64,000 nucleotides of DNA from Bacteroidota bacterium (lineage in GTDB: Bacteria > Bacteroidota > Bacteroidia > Chitinophagales > Chitinophagaceae). Location of the stretch: the NCBI GenBank assembly GCA_023424015.1, contig JAFAEM010000006.1:310001-374000 (forward strand), given 5' to 3'. Positions 17,384 to 26,375 of the stretch are shown piece after piece; the first letter of the stretch is position 1; each line of letters opens with the position of its first letter. The notes beneath the pieces were generated by a model that worked only from the letters and a program-made list of their open reading frames with translations, did not search any database and was not told the origin of the DNA. Position numbers and translations under genes: made by a program.

Positions 17384-18169
17384 CTATACAATCGTCACTT
17401 CTATTCCCATTCCCTTCAATGCATCAAGGGTGTGATCAGAAATACCACTATCGGTGATGATATGATCCACATCTTCCAGCCCGCAGATACGGCCAAATCC
17501 ACGTTTGCCAAATTTGCTCGAATCTGCAAGCACGATGGTTTTCTGTGCTGCTGCGATCATCTTACGGTTCAACTGCGCTTCCTGGACATGTGTGGTCGTA
17601 ATTCCAAAATCGATATCAATACCATCCACACCAAGGAACAACTTACTGCATGAAAAGTCTTCAAGGATGGTTTCAGCATACTTGCCCGTCGCAGAAGAAG
17701 AACTCTTGCGTAATGTTCCACCTAACACCAGCACTTCAATTTCCGGATGCTTATTTAATTCAACCGCCACATGCAAAGCTGCAGTAACAACCGTCAACTG
17801 TCCCCTGGGTCTTATACTCCTGGCCAGTGAATGAACCGTTGTACCCGAAGCAATGATGATACTGTCATTGGGCTCTACCAGGGCTGCGCCAGCTGCGCCG
17901 ATACTCATCTTCTCCTCTGATCTGATCTTTTCCTTTTCGTTGACAGGCCGGTCTACTGTATAAGGATTGTCGAGTGTACCACCACCATGGGTGCGATATA
18001 AGAGATGCTTATCCTCAAGCAGTTTCAGGTCCTTTCGGATAGTCACCGACGAAACGTTGAGGTGCTCGCAAAGATCCAGTACGTTGACCTTCCCCTCCTT
18101 TTTCAGGCGCGATAATATATACTGATGACGTTCGGGAAGCGAACTGGTCCCATTGCTTACTTTGGCCAT
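17384..18169 (-). CDS. glpR: DeoR/GlpR-family transcriptional regulator
   Basis: 261-263 residues (ATG at 18169 or 18175). The N-terminal DeoR helix-turn-helix is clear (ILSRLKKEGKVNVLDLCEHL, then NVSSVTIRKDLKLLEDK and the wing RTHGGG). The C-terminal sugar-phosphate sensor domain (DeoRC) shows IIIASGTTVHSLAR, FLGVDGID and IVLADSSKFGK, the phosphate-binding loops. E. coli GlpR responds to glycerol 3-phosphate; the same ligand is plausible here because the divergent target is glpD and two near-identical palindromes lie between them. The symbol is assigned from context. Confidence 0.85.
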   Translation of the reverse strand: MAKVSNGTSSLPERHQYILSRLKKEGKVNVLDLCEHLNVSSVTIRKDLKLLEDKHLLYRTHGGGTLDNPYTVDRPVNEKEKIRSEEKMSIGAAGAALVEPNDSIIIASGTTVHSLARSIRPRGQLTVVTAALHVAVELNKHPEIEVLVLGGTLRKSSSSATGKYAETILEDFSCSKLFLGVDGIDIDFGITTTHVQEAQLNRKMIAAAQKTIVLADSSKFGKRGFGRICGLEDVDHIITDSGISDHTLDALKGMGIEVTIV

Positions 18170-18220
18170 ATGCATACCGAATTTATATAGATGTCTCTGA
18201 ACTTCAAAACCTTAATCCCT

Positions 18221-18237
18221 CTAACAACAGTTGTTAG
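18221..18237. promoter_or_regulatory. Perfect 8+1+8 palindrome upstream of glpR
   Basis: CTAACAAC-A-GTTGTTAG between the divergent glpR and glpD genes. It is unlike the ATTTCG boxes beside it, so it may be a site for a second regulator. No T tract follows, which argues against a terminator. Confidence 0.45.
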
Positions 18238-18238
18238 G

Positions 18239-18258
18239 ATTTCGTAACAAAACGAAAT
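18239..18258. promoter_or_regulatory. GlpR operator, upstream copy
   Basis: ATTTCGTAACAAAACGAAAT: 7-base arms ATTTCGT/ACGAAAT around six bases. It shares its first eleven bases with the second palindrome at 18352-18371. Its position nearer glpR suggests autoregulation or a looping site. Confidence 0.65.
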
Positions 18259-18309
18259 CATTCTTCGATCACAAATTTCGATATATTTTTTATTGCTGTC
18301 ACAATTATT

Positions 18310-18343
18310 TTGATTAGTTTCATTTTATTATTATTTAGTTTCG
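18310..18343 (+). promoter_or_regulatory. Probable glpD promoter
   Basis: TTG at 18310-18312 and TAGTTTCG at 18336-18343 (consensus TAnnTTTG with one mismatch), spacing 23 bases, slightly long. The predicted transcription start falls at about 18350, directly against the operator at 18352-18371. Confidence 0.35.
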
Positions 18344-18351
18344 TTTACACA

Positions 18352-18371
18352 ATTTCGTAACATACCGAAAT
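18352..18371. promoter_or_regulatory. GlpR operator overlapping the glpD start codon
   Basis: ATTTCGTAACATACCGAAAT: 6-base arms ATTTCG/CGAAAT. The last two bases are the A and T of the glpD ATG (18370). Occupancy would cover both the transcription start region and the translation start. Confidence 0.65.
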
Positions 18372-19947
18372 GACTATTGAAAAACTGGCTGATCGCAACT
18401 GCTCCCTGAGAAAGATCTCATCTCCCGGAAAGACCTGGGATATCATAGTGATCGGCGGTGGTGCTACCGGGCTGGGAATTGCCTTAGATGCCACCGTGAG
18501 AGGCTACAAAACCCTGTTGGTTGAACAGGCTGATTTTGCCAAAGGCACATCCAGTCGCAGCACTAAACTCGTGCATGGTGGCGTACGCTACCTGGCGCAG
18601 GGGGATATCCGGCTGGTAAGAGAAGCGAGTATAGAAAGAGGTCTGTTGCACCGCAATGCTCCCCACCTTGTAAAAGATCAAACTTTTATTGTTCCCGTCT
18701 ACACGCAATGGGACCGTCTGAAGTATACGGTCGGACTAAAAATATACGATTGGATATCCGGCAAACTAAGTCTTGGCCGCTCCGTTTTTATATCACGCAA
18801 AGAAACCATTGAAAGACTTCCTGGTATTCGCACAAAGGATCTGAAAGGTGGTGTAGTATATCACGACGGACAATTTGATGATTCGAGGCTGGCCATAAAC
18901 CTGGTGCAAAGCATTTGGGAAAATGGTGGCGCCGCTATTAATTATATGCAGGTAAACGGCCTGTTGAAAGATGATCAGAAAAATGTAGCCGGCGTCACCG
19001 CAAAAGATACTGAAACAGGTGAGCTTTATACTTTTCGCGCAAAATCCGTTGTAAATGCAACCGGCGTTTTTGTTGACGACATCCTGCAAATGGACCGGCC
19101 CGGCATCAACAAAAGTATTTGTGTGAGCCAGGGTGTGCACCTGGTGTTGGACAGGAAATTCTATCCATCCTCCGAAGCGTTGATGATCCCTGAAACCAGC
19201 GACGGGCGGGTTTTATTTGCTGTTCCCTGGCATGATAAAGTGGTGTTGGGTACTACAGATACACCCGTAGAACAAGCATCGCTGGAACCACAGGCTTTAG
19301 AGAAAGAAATATCCTTTATCCTCGAAACAGCAAACAACTATCTCGCAACTAAACCGGGTCGCAGCGATGTGTTGAGTGTATTCGCGGGACTGCGACCCCT
19401 GGCTGCACCACAAAATGAAGAACAAAAAACCAAAGAGATCTCCCGCAGCCATAAGATCATCGTATCTGAATCAAAACTCTTTACCATACTCGGCGGTAAA
19501 TGGACCACCTATCGCAAGATGGGTGAAGACATGGTGAACCGCATCGAAAAAGAACTGAACTGGCAACACAAAAAGCCTGCAACCGCATCCCTGCATATTC
19601 ACGGCTATCATCCCGACACAGACTGGAATGATCCTTTTTATTTCTATGGCAGTGATGCCAGCCTGTTGCGGCAACAAATGAATGGCACATCGAACGAATG
19701 GTTAAGTGAAGAATTGAAAATCCATCGTAAACAAATAGTATGGGCAGTAGAGCATGAGATGGCAAGAACAGTGGAAGATGTATTGTCGAGACGAACAAGA
19801 GCCCTGCTGCTCAATGCCCGCGAGAGCCGGCGTATCGCCCCCGAGTGTGCCACTATCATGGCAGCACTGATGGGAAAAGATGAACAATGGAAACAGGAGC
19901 AGGTGAACAGCTTTAACAAGGTATCAGAACAGTATATTTTGAAATAA
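18370..19947 (+). CDS. glpD: FAD-dependent glycerol-3-phosphate dehydrogenase
   Basis: GlpD oxidises glycerol 3-phosphate to dihydroxyacetone phosphate at the inner membrane, passing electrons to quinone. The 525-residue protein has the N-terminal FAD dinucleotide fold (IIVIGGGATGLGIALDA, about residues 25-41), the GTSSRSTKLVHGGVRYL signature that follows it in all GlpD/GlpA proteins, an NATGVFVDD segment and GLRPL/GGKWTTYRKM near the end, plus the C-terminal helical domain. It stands divergent to glpR and is controlled by the two ATTTCG palindromes. The ATG at 18370 is embedded in the second operator. Confidence 0.96.
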   Translation: MTIEKLADRNCSLRKISSPGKTWDIIVIGGGATGLGIALDATVRGYKTLLVEQADFAKGTSSRSTKLVHGGVRYLAQGDIRLVREASIERGLLHRNAPHLVKDQTFIVPVYTQWDRLKYTVGLKIYDWISGKLSLGRSVFISRKETIERLPGIRTKDLKGGVVYHDGQFDDSRLAINLVQSIWENGGAAINYMQVNGLLKDDQKNVAGVTAKDTETGELYTFRAKSVVNATGVFVDDILQMDRPGINKSICVSQGVHLVLDRKFYPSSEALMIPETSDGRVLFAVPWHDKVVLGTTDTPVEQASLEPQALEKEISFILETANNYLATKPGRSDVLSVFAGLRPLAAPQNEEQKTKEISRSHKIIVSESKLFTILGGKWTTYRKMGEDMVNRIEKELNWQHKKPATASLHIHGYHPDTDWNDPFYFYGSDASLLRQQMNGTSNEWLSEELKIHRKQIVWAVEHEMARTVEDVLSRRTRALLLNARESRRIAPECATIMAALMGKDEQWKQEQVNSFNKVSEQYILK

Positions 19948-19957
19948 TCACCCGGAT

Positions 19958-19985
19958 CATGTATGATCAGAGTTATTCATACATG
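19958..19985. terminator. Inverted repeat after glpD, weak terminator or operator
   Basis: CATGTATGA (19958-19966), ten-base spacer, TCATACATG (19977-19985): perfect 9-bp arms, 11 bases after the glpD stop and followed by TTTACGG. The stem is AT-rich and the T run is short, so it would terminate poorly; it could equally be a regulatory site for the susC unit. Confidence 0.4.
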
Positions 19986-20024
19986 TTTACGGTAAGTTAA
20001 TGATTGCATAACAAAACCTAAAGA

Positions 20025-20052
20025 TTGCTTGTATGAAATTATCCTTTCTTTG
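20025..20052 (+). promoter_or_regulatory. Possible susC promoter
   Basis: TTG at 20025-20027, 17 bases, TTTCTTTG at 20045-20052 (one mismatch to TAnnTTTG). It would leave a leader of about 118 bases before susC. A weaker match than the others listed. Confidence 0.3.
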
Positions 20053-20176
20053 CGACCGGATAAAAGATGAAAGCATACAGCCACAACAGGCTGATCTTAC
20101 CTCATTGACAGCTTTCACAGGCCCTTTTGCAATTCCATTCTATTGTCAATTATTCAACATCTATAATTAAACACTT

Positions 20177-23100
20177 ATGAGATCGCTAACATTTATTCAA
20201 AGCGGAAAAAAAGCCATCATCAGGCGAACACTGTCGCTAGTGATTATGATAATGGCTTGTACAGTTGTTTCGGCCCAAAGGACCGTTACCGGTACAGTAA
20301 AAGATGGAGCCACCGGCGCCGCCATCGAAAAGGCTACGGTGCAGATAAAAGGAACCAATCGGGGTACTACCACCAACGACAAGGGTGAGTTTACCATCCA
20401 GGCCTCATCCGGCGAAACCCTGGCCATTACAGCTATTGGATTTGCCGCTTTCGAACAGGCCGTTGGTTCATCCACGACTATTTCCATCTCGCTCACACCC
20501 AGTGCTACCGAGCTTGAAAGCGTGGTGGTGACAGCGTTGGGCATTAAAAGAGAGCAAATGGCTTTAGGCTATGCCACTCAATCGATCAACGAAAACCAGT
20601 TGACTGATGCAAGATCGAACAACTGGGCCTCTGCACTGTCGGGTAAAGTAGCCGGTCTCTCTCTATCGGGCACAGGCTCAGGTCCTTCGGGTTCCATGCG
20701 CATCAACCTTCGTGGCGACCGTTCACTGATCGCCTCCAATAACGACGCGTTGATCATTGTGGATGGTGTACCCATCAACAGCCAAATGACCGGGTCTACG
20801 GTTTCCCAGGCTTACCAGGCCGGTGCGGGAAACGATGTGCCGGTTGACTTTGGTAACGGCATTGCCGATATCAACCCCGATGACATTGAAAGTATATCAG
20901 TGCTGAAAGGACCAGGCGCTACCGCCCTGTACGGTAGCCGCGCTGCAAACGGTGCCTTGATCATCACTACGAAATCAGGAAGCAAAAAAACAAAAGGTAT
21001 TGGCATCACTGTTAACTCAAATTATTCCATCAACAATGTTCTCCGTTGGCCGGACTATCAGCATGAATATGGACAGGGTGTTGGTAAAACCTTTACACCC
21101 GCAGGCGATCTCTACTATTCATATGGCGCTTCGGCCGATGGCGCAAATACAGGTAGCACCAGTAGCGCGTTTGGCCCGCCATTCCGCGGACAGGAATATT
21201 TCCAGTACGATCCTGAAACGGAAGCACAGTCTGCTACCCGTGTTCCATGGGTACCTTACCGCAATAACGTAAAAGACTTTTGGGAAACAGGCTTCACGCT
21301 TACCAATAGCATCGCGATGGAAGGTGGCAATGCCAATGCCAATATGAGAGCTTCCATCACACATTCCAAGAACGAATGGATCATGCCGAATACGGGCTTC
21401 GAGCGGCTGACTGCTTCATTCTCGGGCAACCAGAAAATATCAGACAAGATCACACTGAATGCAAAGGTGAATTACACCAACAAGACCAGTGATAACCTGC
21501 CTGCTACGGGTTACAACAACCAGTCGATTGCCTATTTCATGATCTTCCAGAATCCTAACGTGGATCTTGAATGGTACAGGCCCATCTGGAAAAAAGGTAA
21601 AGACCAGTTGGAACAGATCCACCCGTTCAGCTCTTTCATTGATAACCCATTCCTGATCGCTCATGAAATGACCAATTCTCAAAACAATCACAATGTGATC
21701 GCAAGCCTTTCAGGTGCCTATGAGATCACTAAAAATTTGGAGTTGAGACTGCGGTCCGGCGTCAACTATGTTACAGATGAACGCAAACAACGCAGGCCGT
21801 TCAACACCGCGAATTTTGCACAAGGCTATTATCGCGAATTGAATATTGCCAGGTATGAGATCAACAGCGATGCCCTTGTCACCTACAAGAACAAGATCGG
21901 GGACCGCTTTTCATACAGTGGTTCGGTTGGTGGAAACCTGTTGCGCAGCCGTTACACCTCAACAAGCGCCTACATCAATGGCATGGTTACGCCCGGAGTG
22001 TATAAACTTTCCAATGGACTGTATGATATTATTTTCAAACCATCTCATTCCAACTACGATATCAACAGCGTGTATGCATTTGCGAATTTCTCCTATGACG
22101 ATAAAGTATTCCTGGATGTGACCGGCCGTAACGACTGGTCCAGCACCCTGCCCAAAGACAACTGGTCCTTTTTCTATCCTTCGGTTAATACCAGTATTAT
22201 CCTGAGCAAACTGGCGAACCTTCCACGCCAGATATCTTATGCAAAACTGAGGATGTCATTTGCCCAGGTGGGTAATGGTACCAACCCTTATGAAACGGCG
22301 AAATACTATTTGCTTAGCGACTTCCCCAGTTCAGCTACCACTGACAACACCCTGTACAATACCGGCCTAAAACCTGAGATCTCTACCAGCTACGAGGCAG
22401 GCCTGGAATTGAAGTTTCTCAAAAACAGGATAGGACTGGATTTCGGTGTATACAGGACATATACCAAAAACCAGATCATACCGATCCGTATCGATCAGTC
22501 AACCGGTTATTCACGCGCGACGGTCAATGCCGGTGAGATCAGGAACCAGGGTATAGAGATCGTGCTGAATGGCTCACCCATAAAAACAAGGGACTTCCAG
22601 TGGAATACAACCCTTACCTGGTCTACCAATAAGAGCAAAGTATTGTCGCTTGCGGAAGAATTAGGTGGCGATAAGCAACAGGTGATCGGAACGGCGGGTA
22701 ATGCCAGCATCATCGCAGAAGTAGGTGGCGAAATGGGCGATATCTGGGGCTTTGGTTTTGTACGCAGCCCCGATGGACAGATCGTTTACAAAGCATCAGA
22801 TGGTCTGCCCGAGCGTCCCGCAGCTATTCAAAAGATCGGCAATGCTTATGCAGACTGGAGGGGTGGCTTTTTCAATGAATTCGTCTATAAAAATTTCCGT
22901 TTCAATTTTCTCATCGACGGACAGAAAGGCGGCCTGATCTATTCGCAGACTCACCACAAGATGATGGAACAGGGTAAGTTGAAATCAACACTGCCTGGTC
23001 GTGAAGAGGGCTTTATCATTGGAGAAGGTGTTGTAGCGGATGCCACCGGTTACAAACCTAATACGAAGAAGGTGACCGTGGGCGACTATTATGGAGATTT

Positions 23101-23383
23101 CTATCGCAGGGCGAATGTGGAGTCAAACAGCTTCGACGCTTCGTTCCTGAAACTTCGTGAAGTAAGACTTGAATATTCTATTCCGAAAAAATTCCTTGGA
23201 AAATTAAAGATACAGCAGGCATCAGTTGGTCTTTATGGCCGCGACCTGGCGATGATCACCGACTTCCCGGTCTTTGATCCCGAAACCGCGTCGCTGAATG
23301 GGGATACCATTCTGCCCGGTGCGGAGATCGGCCAATTACCGTCCACACGCACCCTTGGTATCAACCTAAACTTTAAATTCTAA
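20177..23383 (+). CDS. SusC/RagA-type TonB-dependent outer-membrane transporter
   Basis: A 1068-residue SusC-like protein: signal peptide (ending VVSAQ), carboxypeptidase-regulatory-like domain (about residues 37-115, TVTGTVKDGATGAAIEKATV), a TonB-box-like segment (LESVVVTALG), the plug (residues about 130-260 with ALIIVDGVPI and VLKGPGATALYGSRAANG), then the 22-strand barrel region ending in LNFKF. It imports substrates too large for porins together with its SusD lid. There is no N-terminal STN domain, so it does not signal to an anti-sigma factor. Genes downstream point to glycerophosphodiesters rather than glycans as the substrate; this is inference. Confidence 0.95.
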   Translation: MRSLTFIQSGKKAIIRRTLSLVIMIMACTVVSAQRTVTGTVKDGATGAAIEKATVQIKGTNRGTTTNDKGEFTIQASSGETLAITAIGFAAFEQAVGSSTTISISLTPSATELESVVVTALGIKREQMALGYATQSINENQLTDARSNNWASALSGKVAGLSLSGTGSGPSGSMRINLRGDRSLIASNNDALIIVDGVPINSQMTGSTVSQAYQAGAGNDVPVDFGNGIADINPDDIESISVLKGPGATALYGSRAANGALIITTKSGSKKTKGIGITVNSNYSINNVLRWPDYQHEYGQGVGKTFTPAGDLYYSYGASADGANTGSTSSAFGPPFRGQEYFQYDPETEAQSATRVPWVPYRNNVKDFWETGFTLTNSIAMEGGNANANMRASITHSKNEWIMPNTGFERLTASFSGNQKISDKITLNAKVNYTNKTSDNLPATGYNNQSIAYFMIFQNPNVDLEWYRPIWKKGKDQLEQIHPFSSFIDNPFLIAHEMTNSQNNHNVIASLSGAYEITKNLELRLRSGVNYVTDERKQRRPFNTANFAQGYYRELNIARYEINSDALVTYKNKIGDRFSYSGSVGGNLLRSRYTSTSAYINGMVTPGVYKLSNGLYDIIFKPSHSNYDINSVYAFANFSYDDKVFLDVTGRNDWSSTLPKDNWSFFYPSVNTSIILSKLANLPRQISYAKLRMSFAQVGNGTNPYETAKYYLLSDFPSSATTDNTLYNTGLKPEISTSYEAGLELKFLKNRIGLDFGVYRTYTKNQIIPIRIDQSTGYSRATVNAGEIRNQGIEIVLNGSPIKTRDFQWNTTLTWSTNKSKVLSLAEELGGDKQQVIGTAGNASIIAEVGGEMGDIWGFGFVRSPDGQIVYKASDGLPERPAAIQKIGNAYADWRGGFFNEFVYKNFRFNFLIDGQKGGLIYSQTHHKMMEQGKLKSTLPGREEGFIIGEGVVADATGYKPNTKKVTVGDYYGDFYRRANVESNSFDASFLKLREVRLEYSIPKKFLGKLKIQQASVGLYGRDLAMITDFPVFDPETASLNGDTILPGAEIGQLPSTRTLGINLNFKF

Positions 23384-23405
23384 GTAATTTTTAAAAATGA
23401 CACTC

Positions 23406-24848
23406 ATGAAACTACAATATATAAAATCATTACTGGCAGGAACAATGCTGGCTCTGCTGGCCGGTTCCTGTACCAAAGATTTCGAAACCTTGAACACGGA
23501 TCCGGACAATATCCAGGAAATCAGTCCGAACACCCTGCTCAACCCGATCATTTATGAACTGGTAACATTCAATGCAGAAAGAAGTGAAGGCTTCACGATG
23601 GACATCATGCAGGTTCGCCTGCCCTGGCCGAGCGCTTCACTTGGAACGCACCGCTATTATGTTAGTGAAACAGCCGGCAACTCTACCTGGAATACTTACT
23701 ACCGTTGGCTGAACAACCTCAATGAAATGGAAAAAGCCTCGATCAGTGTGGAAAACCACAGCTACCAGGCAATTGCACTTACATTGAAGGCATGGGTCTT
23801 CTCCATGCTTAGCGATTGCTTTGGCGATATTCCCATGACAGAGGCTTTACAGGGCGAACAAGGCCAGCTTAAGCCTTCGTTTGACAACCAGCAACTGGTT
23901 TATACCACATTGCTTCAATACCTCGAACAAGCCAACAATCTCTTCAAGGATGGACATACGCTTGCATATGGTACAGAAATGCTGTACAACAATAACCTCA
24001 GCAACTGGCGCAGGCTTTGCAATTCACTCCACCTGCGTCTGCTCATGAGAGTGAGCAACAGGCCGGAAATGAACGCTGATCAAAAAATGAAACAGATTGT
24101 CGAAAATCCCACCGACTATCCTGTATTTACCAGCAATACCCAGTCTGCTATTTATAAAATCACGGGAGAAACGCCCAATCTTTCTCCCTGGAGCCGCTAC
24201 CAGGATTTCATTACCTTCCGTTGCGCTGCGGATTTTTTCGTATCAACGCTCAATGATTTCAATGATCCAAGGCGCGAAAAATGGCTGACACGAGCCACTG
24301 ACCTTGGAGGCGCTGACATTGGTTACAAAGGAATCCCCAGCGGATACTCGGGTGACGAATCGCAATTTGCATACAACCCGTCAAATCTTATCCGCGACCT
24401 GGGTATTGCTCCGACAATGACCATTACCATCATGGACTACCCGGAAGTTGAGTTTATAAAAGCAGAACTGGCTCAAAAAGGGATCATCCTATCCGATGCG
24501 AAGACACATTATGAAGCCGGCGTGAAAGCATCAATTGAAAGATGGGGAGCCACACTGCCCGCAGATTATTTCACCAATCCGCTTGCAGCTTATGATGGCA
24601 CACTGGAACGCATCCTTCTGCAAAAGTATATTGCACTGTTCTTTGTAGACTACCAGCAATGGTTTGAATACCGCCGCACACGCTTGCCGGCATTACCTGT
24701 AAACGACGGTATGCTAAACGATAAGATCATGCCTGTTCGTTTCCGTTATCCCGACATCGCGCAGATCACAAACAGCGAAAATTACCAGAAGGCTGTACAA
24801 TCTATGGGTGGCGATGATATCAATACCAAGGTCTGGTGGGAGAAATAA
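23406..24848 (+). CDS. SusD/RagB-family (SusD_2-like) lipoprotein
   Basis: From the ATG at 23406 the protein is 480 residues and starts with a lipoprotein signal (LLAGSC, Cys22); an ATG three codons earlier is less suitable. FETLNTDPDNIQEISPNTLL and the helical TPR-like body (ALTLKAWVFSMLSDCFGDIPMTEA) identify the SusD-like family, closest by eye to SusD_2. It is the surface lid of the SusC transporter encoded 22 bases upstream and determines which ligand is captured. The typical C-terminal RxRYP-like element appears as PVRFRYPDI. Confidence 0.93.
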   Translation: MKLQYIKSLLAGTMLALLAGSCTKDFETLNTDPDNIQEISPNTLLNPIIYELVTFNAERSEGFTMDIMQVRLPWPSASLGTHRYYVSETAGNSTWNTYYRWLNNLNEMEKASISVENHSYQAIALTLKAWVFSMLSDCFGDIPMTEALQGEQGQLKPSFDNQQLVYTTLLQYLEQANNLFKDGHTLAYGTEMLYNNNLSNWRRLCNSLHLRLLMRVSNRPEMNADQKMKQIVENPTDYPVFTSNTQSAIYKITGETPNLSPWSRYQDFITFRCAADFFVSTLNDFNDPRREKWLTRATDLGGADIGYKGIPSGYSGDESQFAYNPSNLIRDLGIAPTMTITIMDYPEVEFIKAELAQKGIILSDAKTHYEAGVKASIERWGATLPADYFTNPLAAYDGTLERILLQKYIALFFVDYQQWFEYRRTRLPALPVNDGMLNDKIMPVRFRYPDIAQITNSENYQKAVQSMGGDDINTKVWWEK

Positions 24849-24951
24849 GTTTTATTGTTAAAAAGGGAAGTGCGATGAAGATCCTAAAAGGTTTTCTTCC
24901 ATTTCCCTTTCTTACTTTCGACTCTGCTGAATAAACCAATGTCTTAAACAA

Positions 24952-26373
24952 ATGAAAAGAAGAATATTCATACAAAATATTAGCTGGCTTACTGGCGGTC
25001 TGCTCACGGCCTGCCATGTGCGAGCTGATGGCGAGCTGTTTGAGCCAGGCAAAAAAATAAAAGGCACCGTACGCGCTGCGGGTAAAGGATTAAAAGACGT
25101 GGTGGTAAGCGATGGCTATAGTGTGATCCTTACTGACAGCAAAGGGAGGTATGAGTTGGAGACCCATACTGCCGCTTCCAATATTTTTATCTCAACGCCT
25201 TCTGGGTATGCTTTTAACCATGAAAACGGCATTGCCCGGCATTATCACAGAATAGAAAATATCAGCAACCGTAAAAAGGTAGATTTTGAGCTGATTGCAC
25301 TCGACCGCGATGACGACGAGCACCAGTTTATCATCTGGGCCGACCCACAGGTAAAAAACCAAAAAGATATTGACTTACTCATGTCACAATCCGTACCCGA
25401 TGTACAGCAATGGGCGGCCGCGGCAGGTGCCGGCGCACTATTGCATGGGATCACAGTCGGCGATATTGTATGGGATGAACTCCAGCTTTTTGCCGATTAT
25501 AGCCAGGCAGTGGAGAAAATGGGCATACCATTTTTCCAATGCCTTGGCAACCATGATATGGATTATAATAAAGGTGGCGATGAAACCTCCGATCAGACTT
25601 TTCAAAAAAACTTTGGCCCCACACATTATTCCTTCAACCGTGGGAAAGTTCATTACATCGTGATGGATGATGTTCGTTATCTTGGCAAAAACAGGGAGTA
25701 TGATGGTTATTTTTCACAAAACCAGTTGGACTGGTTGCAGAAGGATCTGTCATTCGTACCAAAAGATCGCCTTATCGTTCTGTGTGTACACATCCCTGTT
25801 CATAACGGTGTAAAAAACAACCAGGACCTGTATAACCTGCTGGAAGGAAGAAATGTGCATATCATGTCGGGACATACGCATTATCATCGTAATGTGATCA
25901 ACGAAAATATTTTCGAACATAACCATGGAACGGTCTGCGGTGCCTGGTGGACAGGTCCCATCTGCGGTGATGGCACCCCCTGCGGCTATGGCGTTTACAG
26001 TGTGAAAGGAACCCAACTTAGCTGGCATTACAAGGCTACCGGCCAGGCTGCGGATCACCAGCTTAAAATTTTTACAGAAGAAGTGAATGGAGAAAAACAA
26101 GTGCTGGTAAATATCTGGAATCATGATCCTGAATGGAAAACGGAATACTGGGTGGATGGCGCGTCAAAAGGAGCCCTGGAGCAGTTTACCGGTTTTGACC
26201 CATACGCATATGCAACCCTGCTTGGACCAGATCTGCCCAATCCCAGGGGTTTTGCAGAACCTCGCAAGACCGAGCACATGTTCAGGGCGATACTACCACC
26301 ATCAGCCAGTGAAATAAAAGTTACTGCGACCGACCGATTTGGAAAAATTTTTACCGCAAAACATAAAATATGA
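24952..26373 (+). CDS. Calcineurin-like metallophosphoesterase, Tat-type lipoprotein
   Basis: The 473-residue protein begins MKRRIFIQNISWLTGGLLTAC: a twin-arginine-like RRIFIQ stretch plus a lipobox with Cys21, implying export in folded form and lipid anchoring. A short beta-sandwich (residues about 35-105, MetallophosN-like) leads into the dimetal phosphoesterase core with VGDIVWDE, LGNHDMDYN and MSGHTHYHRN, and a C-terminal beta domain (MetallophosC-like) closes the protein. It would hydrolyse phosphomono- or diesters outside the inner membrane. The stop overlaps the next gene by four bases (ATGA). Its position suggests dephosphorylating glycerol 3-phosphate to glycerol. Confidence 0.88.
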   Translation: MKRRIFIQNISWLTGGLLTACHVRADGELFEPGKKIKGTVRAAGKGLKDVVVSDGYSVILTDSKGRYELETHTAASNIFISTPSGYAFNHENGIARHYHRIENISNRKKVDFELIALDRDDDEHQFIIWADPQVKNQKDIDLLMSQSVPDVQQWAAAAGAGALLHGITVGDIVWDELQLFADYSQAVEKMGIPFFQCLGNHDMDYNKGGDETSDQTFQKNFGPTHYSFNRGKVHYIVMDDVRYLGKNREYDGYFSQNQLDWLQKDLSFVPKDRLIVLCVHIPVHNGVKNNQDLYNLLEGRNVHIMSGHTHYHRNVINENIFEHNHGTVCGAWWTGPICGDGTPCGYGVYSVKGTQLSWHYKATGQAADHQLKIFTEEVNGEKQVLVNIWNHDPEWKTEYWVDGASKGALEQFTGFDPYAYATLLGPDLPNPRGFAEPRKTEHMFRAILPPSASEIKVTATDRFGKIFTAKHKI

Positions 26374-26375
26374 TT

